From Balanoglossus misakiensis (Eukaryota; Hemichordata), in NCBI GenBank assembly GCA_040954595.2, contig CM082579.2, forward strand, positions 15,376,001 to 15,440,000: DNA of 64,000 nt. The letters are read 5' to 3'. A program made the translations under genes and the position numbers. The notes beneath the pieces were generated by a model, which was given only the letters and a program-made list of their open reading frames with translations, ran no database searches and had not been told where the DNA came from. Position 1 is the first letter of the stretch. Every line of letters begins with the position of its first letter. Positions 20,017-32,810 of this stretch are shown piece by piece.

Positions 20017-21349
20017 CCCCCCCCCCCGCATGTTTAAAGGTTTCTATAGAAAAGCATTGTTGAGGTTCACAAAACTTTGAAGAAGCTTTGCATGTTAAGG
20101 TTTCACAAACGTAGTTACAGCTGAGGTTCAACTAAGACTAGTATATGAGGCTTCAGCACGCCAAGTCTTGTAGCAAGCTTCAACACAAAGCTTTTTGCAA
20201 CATTGTTCAAAGCGTTGTCAAAGGTACTGCACAACCCTGGTGAAGTAGTGCTATATTTTCAATTAAATGGCTTAAGCCATTTGTCTCTCCAACCAGAATT
20301 GCACCAGAGTTAAATACACACAGCTTGAAATTGTAAAATGTTGCAAAATCAAACGATCACATCCTTACACCTATTATTAGAACCAGAAGTTGAGTCAAAA
20401 TTTTCCTACCTAGAAATTTTCTTTCCTATGAAGTTTTTTGCTTATTGGCATTCATATGGGAGCCTAGACCTATTCCAGCTGAGTTGCCAAAATGGCAATG
20501 TTGGACAATTCTTCTAATATGCATGATCAAAAATGGCCGCCAAATACCTTCTCTAAAATAAAACTTGGCCCTTTTTTCTCAAATTATGTGTAATATCTAA
20601 AATTTCAGGATTTGCATCCATATTGGTTATGTATTGCAAATATGGCAGTGTTTGGCAACTTTTCTATTTTGCATAATCAAAAATGGCCGCCAATCACCAC
20701 TAAAAGTGAAATTTTGCCATGTTTCCCAAAATGATGCGCAATATCGCGTATTTTCAGGATTAGCACATTCATATGGGTACCTTTAACAATACAACTGTGT
20801 TGCAAATTTGGCAGTGTTACCGTACTAATCATGAAGCAAGGAAGTGCAACCTCTGTATCCCAAATATATGTCTATCCCCACTGATAGGAGTCACAAAGAG
20901 CCAGCCCCTCTGCATCATCCTGTTCCTCAATCTCACGATGGGAATCCTTTTCAGAATTCCTACCTCAAAACATCCAGGGATTCACCATCATTCACCACAC
21001 CCTCGTCAGTATCCACCATGTTTAGAGCCAATGCCTGAACATGTTGTCTCTTTATCTATGGATTGCGTTAAAGGCCAGTGGGAGTTTCATCTCCTTTTTT
21101 TTTGCAATTTTGACCATTTTTATCTGGTGCATAATGCTAGAGTACATATCATCCATACAGGATGATGCATGTACAGTGATGGGAAATGTATCAATCCACT
21201 CCTGCACTAGATTTGCATACAGTGCCATACCTTTTAGGGCTATTTTCTTGACCCTTTTGATAGTCTGCTGGCCAAAAGTGGCTGGCCAAAGTGGCCAGCA
21301 GAGACATTCTTCCAATACCCTTCATAGTGCCAACAGACAAGGCTTGGAT
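20017..21349. other. Non-coding DNA with repeat fragments
   Basis: No gene recognised. 20250-20400 is a diverged fragment of repeat A (compare 23630-23780). 20430-20830 holds diverged copies of the unit containing AAAATGGCCGCC that is tandem at 50.3-50.95 kb. Similarity with the right arm of the large inverted duplication starts only at about 21350. Confidence 0.5.
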
Positions 21350-22595
21350 ATACAACCTGTGTTGCTTGTAAGGCACACATCTCCAATTGGTACATTGGGC
21401 CAATTATACTGTACATGTACAGCTAGGAAAAAAATATACTTCATCATAGTTTCCATGGTCAGCAGCTTCAATAACTTGTTGCCTTTTCTTACTGAACATT
21501 TAGACTTATAAAGAAGTATAACAAGAATAAAGTTGTCCAATTAGTGTTGGCAGGGGGGTGGGGGATGTGTTCTCCCATACAAAGGTGTATAGGTATGTAG
21601 TCTTTAAGAAAAACTTGGGGTAAATGACCAGAAAATTTGACTTATAATACAAATAGGTCGGGTTTTGGGCATTTACACGTGTTGATGTTATCGACTGGGG
21701 CGACAGACTACCATCCGAAAAAATTTCAAGTACCCCCCCCCCCCCCCTCGGGTGCCGGCCAGTGGGATGGAGGTGATAGAAACTGTTGTAGATACAATAG
21801 AGGCCTACAACCTGAAAACCTTCTGGCTTTAACCGAGGACTTGCCATTAAAGATACCTGTAGGCCCCTATATGCTGCTCCCACATACACTCCCAGTCCTA
21901 AACCTTGCATCTGATTTGTGGTGCAGATGAAGAATTAAGATTGGCTTGACAATTAGCACACTTAATTGCCTGTTATGAGATATAATACATACAATCATGG
22001 GACAAGAATGGCAAAAGTTAAATTATCCAGCAGGTGTTTGAATTATGCAAATTAGATCAGTTGTCTAATATTGCCATGTCAACCATGTTGAAATTGTTTT
22101 AGGTACCCATATTAATGGAAACCCTGCAAATTCGATATTACACACCATTTAAAACAAATATGGGAAATTAACATGTTAGAGAAATTTGGCGGCCATTTTG
22201 GATTATGCAAATTAGAACAGTTGTCTAATATTGCCATGTCAACCATGTTGAAATTGTTTTAGGTACCCAGGAGAGTTGAATGAAAATGCCATTTGCAATG
22301 CAGTTGTCTTGTATTGGGTGCCCATATTAAGGCATTCTTGAAAACGAAACATTATTCATCATTTTGACGCAAACAGAAAAGGTGTTCAAATGCAAATTAG
22401 AAGAGTTGCCCAACCCTGCCATATTTGCAATACAGTTGTAGTGACTGTCAACTCGACTACAGACAGTCTCGATGAACACAAGACATGATCCCAATTTGCA
22501 AGCTGAGTTGAAACTGACTGCTGCAGTAACTTAGCTGTGGGAATGTCTTGTGTGATTTAAAACAATGATGACCAAATTTAACACAGTTTCTCTGA

Positions 22596-23965
22596 GGTAA
22601 CCATTTAGCTTTCGTGACTAAGTTTGTTTAAGAATCCTTTATTCTACCCAAGGAACAAATTTCCTTAGAATTTCACAACTGAGACACAGTTTACAGATAT
22701 ACAAAAAGTGCGTACTACAAACATAAGAAATTGTTTGCATTTTTTTTTCTGATGGCAATGCATTTGACTGTAAACAGACATTGACGTCCTTTAGTAAGGG
22801 ACTGTTCAGTTTTGGTGGAGGGGGGGGGGGGGCAAAAGTTTGTGTCATTGGTTTTCAAAATCAGGCCGACACCCCCTTCAACCAGGACCAAAAAAATGAT
22901 GACCCCCCCCCCTTTGACAGGACCAAAATATGATGACCCTCCTCCCACCCCGAAAACATTTGCCATCCGTATCTTATGTACACTGACTGTATGCAATAAA
23001 GGTAAAGGGTCTCCTCACACCTCAATTCTAAATTTCTTAAAGAAATGTATAATTTGAAGTGTATAATAGTATAGCGTTGCAATAAAGAAGGTCTATGGAT
23101 AAATTAAAAGGACACGTCAATACAATAGTTGGTAGAATTGGTAAAACAAGAAAAGTGGAAGGGGTGGGTGTACGTAGGACAATTTTGTAAAATACAATTA
23201 ATGCATTTTAATGAACTCAAAGGCAAATTAACTTAATGTTGGGGAGGACAAATTTGACTTTTGCCACTCAAAGTTAACATCAGTGGGGGTGGGATGCCAA
23301 GTATTCTGCCCTGGTACACTATATGTGGCGAAGAAATAAGGGGATGGGTGTGGGAGGGGATGTCCCCCTTCCACATAAGAAAACTTTGTAAAATATGTAG
23401 CTCAAAGTTGCATTTTAATGAAGTCAAAAGCAAATTATCTCAATGTTTGAAAGGACCAATTTTACTGTTACCACTACACTCAAAGTTAGCATCGGTGGGT
23501 ACATGTATATGACCTCCCCCCTAAACGTTTGAAAAAAAGATGACTCCCTCTTTTGGATTTCAAAATTTAAGTGACCCCCTGGATTTTGCCAGCCTCCCCC
23601 CACCGTAAAAACTGAATGGTCCCTAAGCGCTATTTTGTCAGTGAAATGGCTCCATTATTATCCCTCCAACTATAGTTGAAACGGAGTTAAATATGTACAG
23701 CTTGAAATCATAAAATGTTGCAAAATTGAACCAAGAGTTTGGTCAATGATCAAGTTCTTACAGCTATTACTAGAACCATACAGTCTCAGCGAACAAGAGA
23801 CATTGGTCCGATTTGCAAGCCGAGTTGGAACTGACTTTGCCTGCACACAGATGTGCCAATTTCAGCGAATCTTATCGTATTTAAAAATGAATATGGAGAA
23901 TTGTTATCTGTGTTCCTATTGCTAGCCTACATACATGTAGCTGTTGTCATTCTAGTGTTTTTTTT
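22596..23965 (+). repeat. Repeat A, copy 1
   Basis: Starts at GGTAACCATTTAGC and includes the TGGCAATGCATTTGACTGTAAAC, CCTCCAAC and CAGCTATTA...AGAACCA landmarks shared by all A copies. It is interrupted by a MITE at 22798-23623. It shares CTTATCGTATTTAAAAATGA with copy 2 in the same arm, where the right-arm copies instead read TTATTGCATTAAAATATGAG. Confidence 0.8.
22798..23623. mobile_element. MITE with GGGAC termini and TAA duplication (Harbinger-like)
   Basis: 826 bp present only in repeat A copy 1; the other three copies read straight across the site (for example TTAGTAGTGCTATTTTG at 42260). The ends are inverted (GGGACTGTTCAGTTTT and, inverted, GGGACCATTCAGTTTTT), followed by GGTGG and G-runs, and are flanked by TAA at 22795-22797 and 23624-23626. 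The 3-bp TAA duplication and GGG ends suit PIF/Harbinger. There is no transposase; the interior has C/G runs and short direct repeats. Confidence 0.78.
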
Positions 23966-24744
23966 TCTGTATACCAAAATTGCCACACTGTTTGGGATAC
24001 TTTTATCAAATGTTATGTGATACTATATCAGCCTGTTTTGGGGATCTTGACAATGACATATATTAGACTTTTCATACACAGCATGAGGTAGAATTTCAGA
24101 AACGATTAGGTAATAAGACTGCATATCTCATAGGAAATAATCACTTTAGAAGTATTACGATAAAAAAAATCATTTCACTCTTATTGGGAGCATACATTTG
24201 TAAAACATACATACAGACATGAATACAGACATAGAGAGATCAAGGTGTATACGATTTTCAGTGGGGGAGGGGGTCCTCCTTAATTGCAAACAACTATGTA
24301 ATGGTAATTTCCCTTTTATAATAACAATTTTTGAGGTATAAGGAAAAAATATCAAACAAAATAAACAAAAAAACTAATTCAGCTATGATTTGATTCAATT
24401 ATCATTCTAAAGAAGCACATATCATTAACTCACAACTAAACTTTTACAGTGATCAACCATGCACTTTCTGAGAATTTTTTTTATGCCCAAATACAATTTT
24501 TTCATTTTCAGAACATTTATGATATATCACAGTAAAAAAATCCCCTGGAAACTGCAAAACAAAAAATTGCAAAGCAATCAAACAAACAAAAATGGCAAAA
24601 ATTGTCCACAAAAACTATATTGACACTTCCATCATAGGATTTGTTAAAATGTCGTGATAACACACCTAGGAACCTGCAAACCAAATTTCAAAGAACTGTG
24701 AGTAGAGGTTTTTGAGTATTTGACCAAAATCACCCCAAAAATAT

Positions 24745-27105
24745 ACTTCAAACCAGATATTAACTGAATATGCTCACGTGCAGTACTGTGATTGGTTGAC
24801 AGAATAACAAGATTAGAAAAACCAGTGTTAAACCAATTTGGTTTATAGTGTATATGGTGTAAGGGTTGTGTGTTGCACCATTGTGAAATGTAAACATGTT
24901 TGTGGAATTGTTGCCTTGTCAATTTTTGTAAGGGGTTATGAGTCATGTACCCCATCCTGAACTGCATAAAAAGATAAGTCTATGGAATTCTAAAACTCGT
25001 TGATCAAAAATGGCAAGAAATATACCAAAAAGTATGAATATTTCACCAGATTTCAACAAATCTGATTTCTGTTCATGCCTAAGAACCTCTTTAACAAGTT
25101 TCAATAAGGAAGACATTTTGGCAAACAACAGGTAATTCAGACAAATCTGACTGATATCACATATATGAATTCCCATTCAAAGTTTCCAATCAATTGGACT
25201 TGTGGTTTTACTGAAGACTATTTGGCCAAACCCTGCAGAATTCCCAAAAAATACAATTATGCAAATTTCTTTACAATTTGATCATATCTGACTGAGATCA
25301 CCCCTAGAAACCCAAATACAAAGTATCAAAACAATTGCACTTACAGTTTCACGGGATTTGATTTTTTGACAAAAACAGGAAATATTGCCCAAAAATGCAT
25401 TTTTGCAAATTTCACCACCGTTTGCACAAATGTGATTCAGGTAAGCCCTATGAACCTCCATACCAAGTTTCCAATCAATTGGACATGTAATTTCAGAGAA
25501 GAATTTTTTTTAACAAAACTGCAGAAAATTCCCCAAAAAATTCATAAAAAATAGCAAACGCCAGATACTGACTCCACCTGAACAAAATCATACGAGGTCT
25601 TCCCATAGTTCTTGCACACCAATGCACGCCAATTTTAAACTGAATCTGATCCGCTGTTATTAAGTTATTAAGTTTTTCAATTTTGACTATTTGAACATTT
25701 TTCCAGTTAATACCAGTATGCATTTTTTCGCAATAACAATTTCTATGTACACACTAAATATCAGTAGTTTCAAGTTTTTGATGTTGATGGACATACACAT
25801 ACATACATCAATACATTTAGACGAAACTGATCCATTCGCAAAATACATAATTCTGTATGAGGCACACATACAGACATACATAGACGACGGACACCAACTT
25901 ATGCTATAAGCTGACATTGATATACATGTTAGCCAAAAACCAAAATCAACCTCAAAATAGACATTAAAATATATTGCACCACCATGAGAAGACAAATTCA
26001 TTTTTCGCCAAATTTTCTGGGGCGTCATTGATATAGCATGGCATATTGTCAAAGTACGTAGTCTCTGTGATAAGATTCCATACACACAAAATGGTAACCT
26101 TGGAAGTCCAGCTGACGTAGTTATGCAATGGCGCCTCGTGTATTCCGTCGCCAAAAAATCATCGTAAAATTGATAGTCGGGGTCACAATTCAAGACGACT
26201 TTCTCTAAATTCTTTATGAATGGATTAAATCGAAATCGAAATGTTGACGTATGACGTACGGAATGAGATCTGAACAGACATTCAATGTTATCATTCTCGC
26301 TCGATCACATATTGGGTAAGCCATCTAGCAATCGCTATATAGTATTGGCGATAACAGACTGTCTATAAACTCACAAAACGGATTTTACTGTTGAGTGTGA
26401 TCAACCGCCACGTTATTTTTCTCTGAACAATAGACAAATAGAAAGCCTGGTGACATTTTGAGATTGACTGCGTGAGGACCACAATATGCGTGAATCATTT
26501 ACGGTTTGTCTTGATGAATGGGTCACGTCATAGTCATAACGCGGATTCGGCTGCACGCCAACTATCCGCCATATTGTCTCCACTAACTTACTCGTAAGTA
26601 GTTTCAAACTTCATTTGAAAAGAGTATTCGTCTGACGGTCCTGTAGATTAACAATTTACGCTCTATGAAGCAACTAAACAACGTTAGCTTCCTTGTGGAT
26701 TCACGTAGGGAAGTTATTCGTAACGACGGGTACAGCGTCTGAGCATGGACAGAACCACGGCAATATCGCCAGGAATGTCTCATTTCACAGCGCCCTCAAA
26801 CAGTCGATCTCCTCAAACTATCGTTTCCACTGGTCATATATGCGGCATTAACGAAAGCTCACATAGACAACCATGTAATAGAAAAATTAAAACTTAAATA
26901 ACTTCATTAATATCAAAGCCACACGCACCAAAACCTTTTCAGTTCTTGCCATATGATATCTGAACCTGTGTACTAAATTTGGTTGAAATCGGTTCAGCGG
27001 TTCTTGAGATATCGGGTATACAGACAGACACACACACACACATACATACATACACACACACACACACAGACATCGCTAAACCATAAGCTCACGTGATTTT
27101 CACGT
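24745..27105. mobile_element. Arm-specific insertion of about 2.36 kb
   Basis: The right arm reads continuously from the CCCCAAAATATACTTCAAA equivalent into AAATGAAAA (about 48575-48590). The left arm has 2.36 kb between them, starting near CCAGATATTAACTG and ending CACGTGAGCT. GCTCACGTG occurs close to both ends. The interior has degenerate units of about 145 bp (CCAATCAATTGGAC at about 25187 and 25477) and, near 26960-27070, GGTTGAAATCGGTTCAGCGG followed by an ACAC/ACAT microsatellite. No protein is encoded. The exact ends are uncertain. Confidence 0.6.
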
Positions 27106-27779
27106 GAGCTAAAAATGAAAAAAAATCCATGAGGTCTCAAAATGAATACACACCAATTTCTAAAGCAATTTGACCAGTTTCAACCAATTTCACATTGGTC
27201 CCAGTGGTAGATAGACATATACGAAATGGGAACCAAAGAATAAAACACATTTCAAAGATTTAACACATCTTTTTCCTCAAGAGTGTTTTTCAAATCTTCT
27301 CCACATCCTTCAAAATCGCCACCATAAAGCCATATTACTTGAAGTGCTTATGTTTGTCATATCTAGGTGATGCATACCACTATAGATGTGTACCCTTTGT
27401 ATAGAGGCAGATTAAACAGGTGTGGTACCTGTTAAATATCTGACTTCTTTAAATTACAGCCACAATCGTCAGTCAACAAGATGTTCATGTAGATGTATAC
27501 CTAGCAGTAAGCTTATTTAGATTGACAAATCTTAGATGAAAATAATGAAAAAGTGGCACAACCCTTAGGGCTTTAACTAGCAGCTTTATGCCAGATGAGT
27601 TCGAGTCTAACGATGTAATGTTGACATTAAGGTTTCATTGAAATAACTTGGGAACCTCTCTACTATTTGAAGCACCAAAGCTGTGAAAAACTGTCAGGGA
27701 CCGGATTTTTTTCAGCAAAATTTCAAATAACCTTGGCTGATTTTTTACCTACTTTCACATATTGGGTAGCATGAAACAA

Positions 27780-28990
27780 AGTATGGCTTCCAGAAGGGTT
27801 ATAGATACAGTGTTTTGTAATAACAAGAATTAACATGAAACTATAATTTCATGGTTAATTTAGGACCGCCTTAATCTATGGTAATGTCATTAAATATTTG
27901 CATATCTAATTGTAGGCTATCCAGTGGAGGGAGAAACCTAAACATGGACAACATTGGGGTCAAAATTGTTTGACAGAACTTTGGGTGACTTTGGGTAAAC
28001 CTTGACCAACATTACTATATCTTGGCATCCAGAGCAGATGCAACCTTGACACTTGGAGTGATGGAAATGCATAATGGAGTATTATGTCTCAGCTAGTCAC
28101 AGTGCTTTTGCTGTGTTTTATGTCTTTTATTCAGCCAAATTAGATGTTTTTTATTACACATTGGCTGTGTTTGCCAGTACTTTTTAGCTGGTCACACTGC
28201 CTTAAGACAATGTATTCTCAAAATACCATGCAATCATTATGAAGCATATACAGCAGACAAAGTTATGGTATGACTGAACTTGCCCTTCTTTGTGACTAAA
28301 GCATGACCGGCCTGTCTTAGGTGGCCCCTACCTAGGGGCTTTACCCGTCATTGGCTCACAGTCTGAGAAATCAGCTCTGCAGGGAAGTTAACGATGTAAC
28401 CCACCATTAAAGCTTGGATTTCCGCTTTTTGCATCTGATGCCTGGCTGAGGCCTTCTTAGGATCTACCCAACGCTGAGTAGGCTATCCCGTCATTGGCAC
28501 ACAGTCTCAGGGAGGGAGTCCAAAGTTCAGTATACCAGCAAAGCCTTTATATTGTCCATTCTTTTTAAGAGAAGGCTGGCTGCTGTAGAAAAATGTTGAT
28601 CTCAAATGTATCATGTCCAAAAAAAGGCAGACTTCCAGCCCTATTGGTTAGGCTGGCATTAGGTATGTACATAATTAATGAGGCAAGACATAATATTCCA
28701 TTACATAGTTCCATAACTCCAAGTGTCAAGGATGTATCTGTGCCGGATGCCAAGATATAGGAATGTAGGTCAAAGTTTACCCAAGATCACCCAAAAGTTT
28801 GTCAAAAGATTTTGACCCCAGAGTTGTCCATGTCCAGGTTACCACATCCACTAGAATAAGATATGCACATATTTAATGAGGTTACCATAGCTCAAGGGGG
28901 TCTTTAATTAACCATCAACATTTAGTTTCATATTAATGCATGTTAATATAATACACTGTATCTATAACCCTACTGGTAAGCCTAGAATTA
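27780..28990. repeat. Palindromic core element in the left arm
   Basis: 27780-28090 (GGGTTATAGATACAGTGT, GGTTAATTTAGGACC, ATGGACAAC, CACTTGGAGTGATGG) is repeated inverted at about 28690-28980, with a loop of about 600 bp. The loop contains CTACCTAGGGGCTTTACCC and two GTCATTGGC[TA]CACAGTCT words. The same structure occurs at about 46620-47840, so it was present before the two arms diverged. Confidence 0.8.
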
Positions 28991-29639
28991 GGTACATGCG
29001 AAAGTTTTTGACAAGATAGATAAGTTGTAAAATATGTACATGAACCTGACAATTGACTTAAAATAACATAAGGCAGACTTGATACTTATCGGAGATAGAT
29101 ACTAATAACAACAGTGATGTTAATTACACCGGGAATGTTTGTCTTATTATAGCTACATGTAAAAGACTGCTTGAGGTAATGTAATTAAAGTGACCACTTG
29201 CGATTCACCTTCAAAGTGCTATGCAAGTACATTGTTTTTCCAATGATTGGACAAAGGATATTCATAATGTGTAATTAAGGCTGGATAGCATTTTCAATGT
29301 AATAAGCCCTGCCTTCACTATAATCTTACGCCAAATCAACATTGTTCAATTTATGTTAATAATTTCACTAAGGGATACTTGTTACATCAAATTTCCCAGC
29401 AAGGGGTGTCAGATTATTGGGCAAGTGGCATGCATGACACTAGACGATACTTTTGGAAGCAAAGCGGACAGAACACGGCTGGATATAGACTAGGTAATTC
29501 TGAATGTGACCATGAACTGTACCACAGACTCTGTATTGTATGTTTCTGAAGAATCCCATTTAACCCAGACATCAACATACTTCAACCTTGTAAGAAGTAG
29601 AACATACATGATTTACTAGTAAATATTTGCTAGCTTATT

Positions 29640-30540
29640 ACACACTTTGGATTACACAAAAATAGGTGTGTACACCGCTGTGACATTGCCAAGCAGATAT
29701 GACCTACCAGGTAACCTAATACAATTTCACAGGAATCGGAGTATTTTCAGTGAAAACAACATTTCTTCAACAATGACAAAAACTGCCTCAACCACAAAAA
29801 TTCAGATATCAACAAATCCAACAATATCTCACTTCAATCACCACAAGGAACATGCCTACCAAAATTGAAAGCAATTTGACATGCGGTTTCAAAGAATACA
29901 AATTGCAAAAATTGCCTCAAGACCACAAATATGCAAATTTCACCAAAATGATATACAACATTACTTGGGTTACCTCATGGAACAAGCAAACCAAAATTTA
30001 AATGCAACCTGACCTGACATGGAGTTTCAGAGAAAATGATTTTTGACCAAAAATGACAAAATTATATTTCCCAAAAATTACAAATTTTGCCACAATTTAA
30101 ACAATACTAACAAAGATTACCTATAGGAAATAGCATACTAAATTCTAGATACAATTCACGATATTAGCTGAAAGTATATCAGGCGTGACATAAGCTACAT
30201 GCATACAAATGTTCAAAGCAATCTGACCAGTTGTTGAGTTTCTGAGTTTTGATCAATTTCACATTGCTCCAGGTAATTAGCATATTTCATTTGAACAGGC
30301 GTGCCTGCATCTAAAAACCCAATATCAAGACTTACCACACAGACTCTGTATTGTATGTTTCTGGAGTAATCAAATAAAACCAATCATGAAAATACTTCAA
30401 CCTTCTTAATATGAACAAAATCCTATTTACAGGCTGGCCTACATCTACACACCAAATATCAAGGGGATACGCGAAGGGGTTTTCAAGTTTTTGATGTGGA
30501 CAGACATACATACATCCATACATACTACATACACACATAC
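29640..30540. repeat. Degenerate tandem units of about 130 bp
   Basis: A weak periodic pattern: 'ACCAAAATTnAAnGCAATnTGAC ... GTTTCAnAGAA' near 29855, 29990 and 30195, followed by a short ACAT-rich microsatellite at 30490-30540. Mirrored in the right arm at about 43.5-44.4 kb. Non-coding. Confidence 0.5.
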
Positions 30541-30639
30541 AGAGGCAACTGACTGGTCAGAAGGCATGAGCAAAAATGCAGGAAATCAATGTTGTGACAC
30601 TGGTAGTAGGCCTTAATGTATACAATATCAAGACAGTTT

Positions 30640-31534
30640 ATTTAACATGAAGTTTGATATGTTCATAATCATTCAGAGCTAAGCATATTTTGAAATTGTA
30701 AAATTAATATCAATCACATGAAAACTGACAGCATGCTTTCATTTGGGAATTTAGGTATTGTAATTAACACTAACAGTCATGAAACTATTGAATCGTCAAT
30801 AAAATCATACAGTAGAAATTAATGGGTTTTCTATTTATATGCGATGTGAAAATGCAACTTGTGGTCCTTCGGCCAGTAAGAGGCATCAGATAATATTGTA
30901 AGACCCAGTTGCCCAATTGATTAGACCTACATGTATGCGCTGTGTGAAGCGCAAGTTATGGCAACTGAATTCACAGGACACTGAAGAAAGTGGAATCACT
31001 CAAGGTACATATGTATACATGTAGGCTAACAATCACAACACAGAGAATAGTTCTCCATATTCATTTTTAATACGATAAGATTCACTGAATTGGCGCATCC
31101 ATGGGCAGGCAAGGTTAGTTCCAACTCAGTTTGCAAATCAGGCCCATGTATCTTGTTCCCTGAGACTGTCTGCTTCTAATAATAGCTGTAAGAACATAAT
31201 CGTTGACCGAATGGTTGGTTCAATTTTGCGACATTTTATGATTTCAAGCTGTGCAATATTTGCAACTCAGTTTCAACTTTGGTTGGAGGGATGATGATGA
31301 AGCAATTTCACTGACAAAATAGCACTACTAACTGACGTCAATATTTGTTCAAAGTTAAATGCATTGCCATCAGAAAAATGTATACGAAAAGTTTCGTATG
31401 TGAATAATAACACTTTTTCGCATAACTGCAAACCCTGTCACAGTTGTGAAATTCTAAGAAAATTCATTCATTAGGTAGAATTCGTGCTTTATGAATTCTT
31501 AAACAAACTTAGTCATGAAACCTAAATGGTTACC
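30640..31534 (-). repeat. Repeat A, copy 2 (inverted relative to copy 1)
   Basis: About 0.9 kb, inverted relative to copy 1 and ending in AAATGGTTACC. It is full length (from TTCATAATCATTCAGAG near 30660). It pairs with copy 3 across the large duplication and with copy 1 within the arm. Confidence 0.82.
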
Positions 31535-32285
31535 TTACACATGTGGAGGCTCGACTTCTGTGATATGATAGTCTTTAATTAATGTGTATGTGATTCCATA
31601 CAAATCCATATGATTACCTGAACATACAAAATAAATTAAAAATAAATACATAAATTAAAAATAAATAAGTATCTCATACATATGCATAAGTGCTTGTGAG
31701 AAATATATCATATATCTAAATAAACCTGTCATTTATTGACCTCATTTTCCCAAACAGTATAGAAAACATTTTCCAATTTCCGAAAAACCTCTTTTTTACA
31801 TAATTACTGCTGAAAAAGTTAGAAATTTATGAAAATATTCCCCATTCTTTGCCAATTTCTAATGAAAAAATTACATAAAGGTATTCTTAGTCTCTTTCCT
31901 GCAGCTGTACAGCAGGAAAAATGCATTTTGTCATATTTTGGCTTTAAACTAAAATTAAAATTTATCTGTGAAAAAACTGAGTCTCCTTCAAAGCCACGTA
32001 CATGACAGTCCTTTTGATTTTTTTCTAATGAAATTTTGTCTCCATGTTTATCATGAGTAATATTTCTATTGAAAATTTGCAAGTGTGTGAATTGTTTGTA
32101 AAATTTCGCCAGAAAAAACAATAGCATCAAAAAGTAAATCTGAAACCCAATATTTATTACAAGAATTGTTAGATTAATATCCGTATCACACAAATCCGTT
32201 GGATTTCGTATGAATTTTAGGAAATAAGCACTGCTCATTGACAAATCCATATTTTGCGGCTAAAATACTTGGAAAGAGTCAGTGG

Positions 32286-32810
32286 CATGTGAGAGCTTGG
32301 AAATTTCCAAGTACTGACAAGGGTCAGTGGTCGGAAATTTCCAGACACTCAGGGAATGTGAGAGTCTGGAAATTTCCAAGCACTGACAAGGGTCAGTGGT
32401 CGGAAATTTCCAGACACTCAGGGAATGTGAGAGCCTGGAAATTTCCAAGCACTGACAAGGGTCAGTGGTCGGAAATTTCCAGACACTCAGGGAATATGAG
32501 AGCCTGGAAATTTCCAAGCACTGACAAGGGTCAGTGGTCGAAAATTTCCAGACACTCAGGGAATGTGAGAGCTTAGAAATATCCAAGCACTGACAAGGGT
32601 CAGTGGTCGGAAATTTCCAGACACTCAGGGAATGTGAGAGCCTGGAAATTTCCAAGCACTGACAAGGGTCAGTGGTCGGAAATTTCCAGACACTCAGGGA
32701 ATGTGAGAGCTTAGAAATTTCCAAGCACAGACAAGGGTCAGTGGTCGGAAATTTCCAGACACTCAGGGAATGTGAGAGCCTTGAACTTTCCAAGCACTGA
32801 CAGGGTCGTC
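32286..32810 (+). repeat. 69-bp minisatellite, about 7.5 units
   Basis: GGAAATTTCCAAG starts at 32299, 32368 and every 69 bp after. Each unit has two GGAAATTTCC palindromes and a CACTGAC...GTCAGTG hairpin, so a unit can fold on itself. Units differ by a few substitutions. Confidence 0.95.

Noticed and set aside
25687-26193. 168-aa minus-strand ORF
   Set aside because: It lies inside a left-arm insertion of repeat DNA, spans microsatellite-like sequence and shows no domain.
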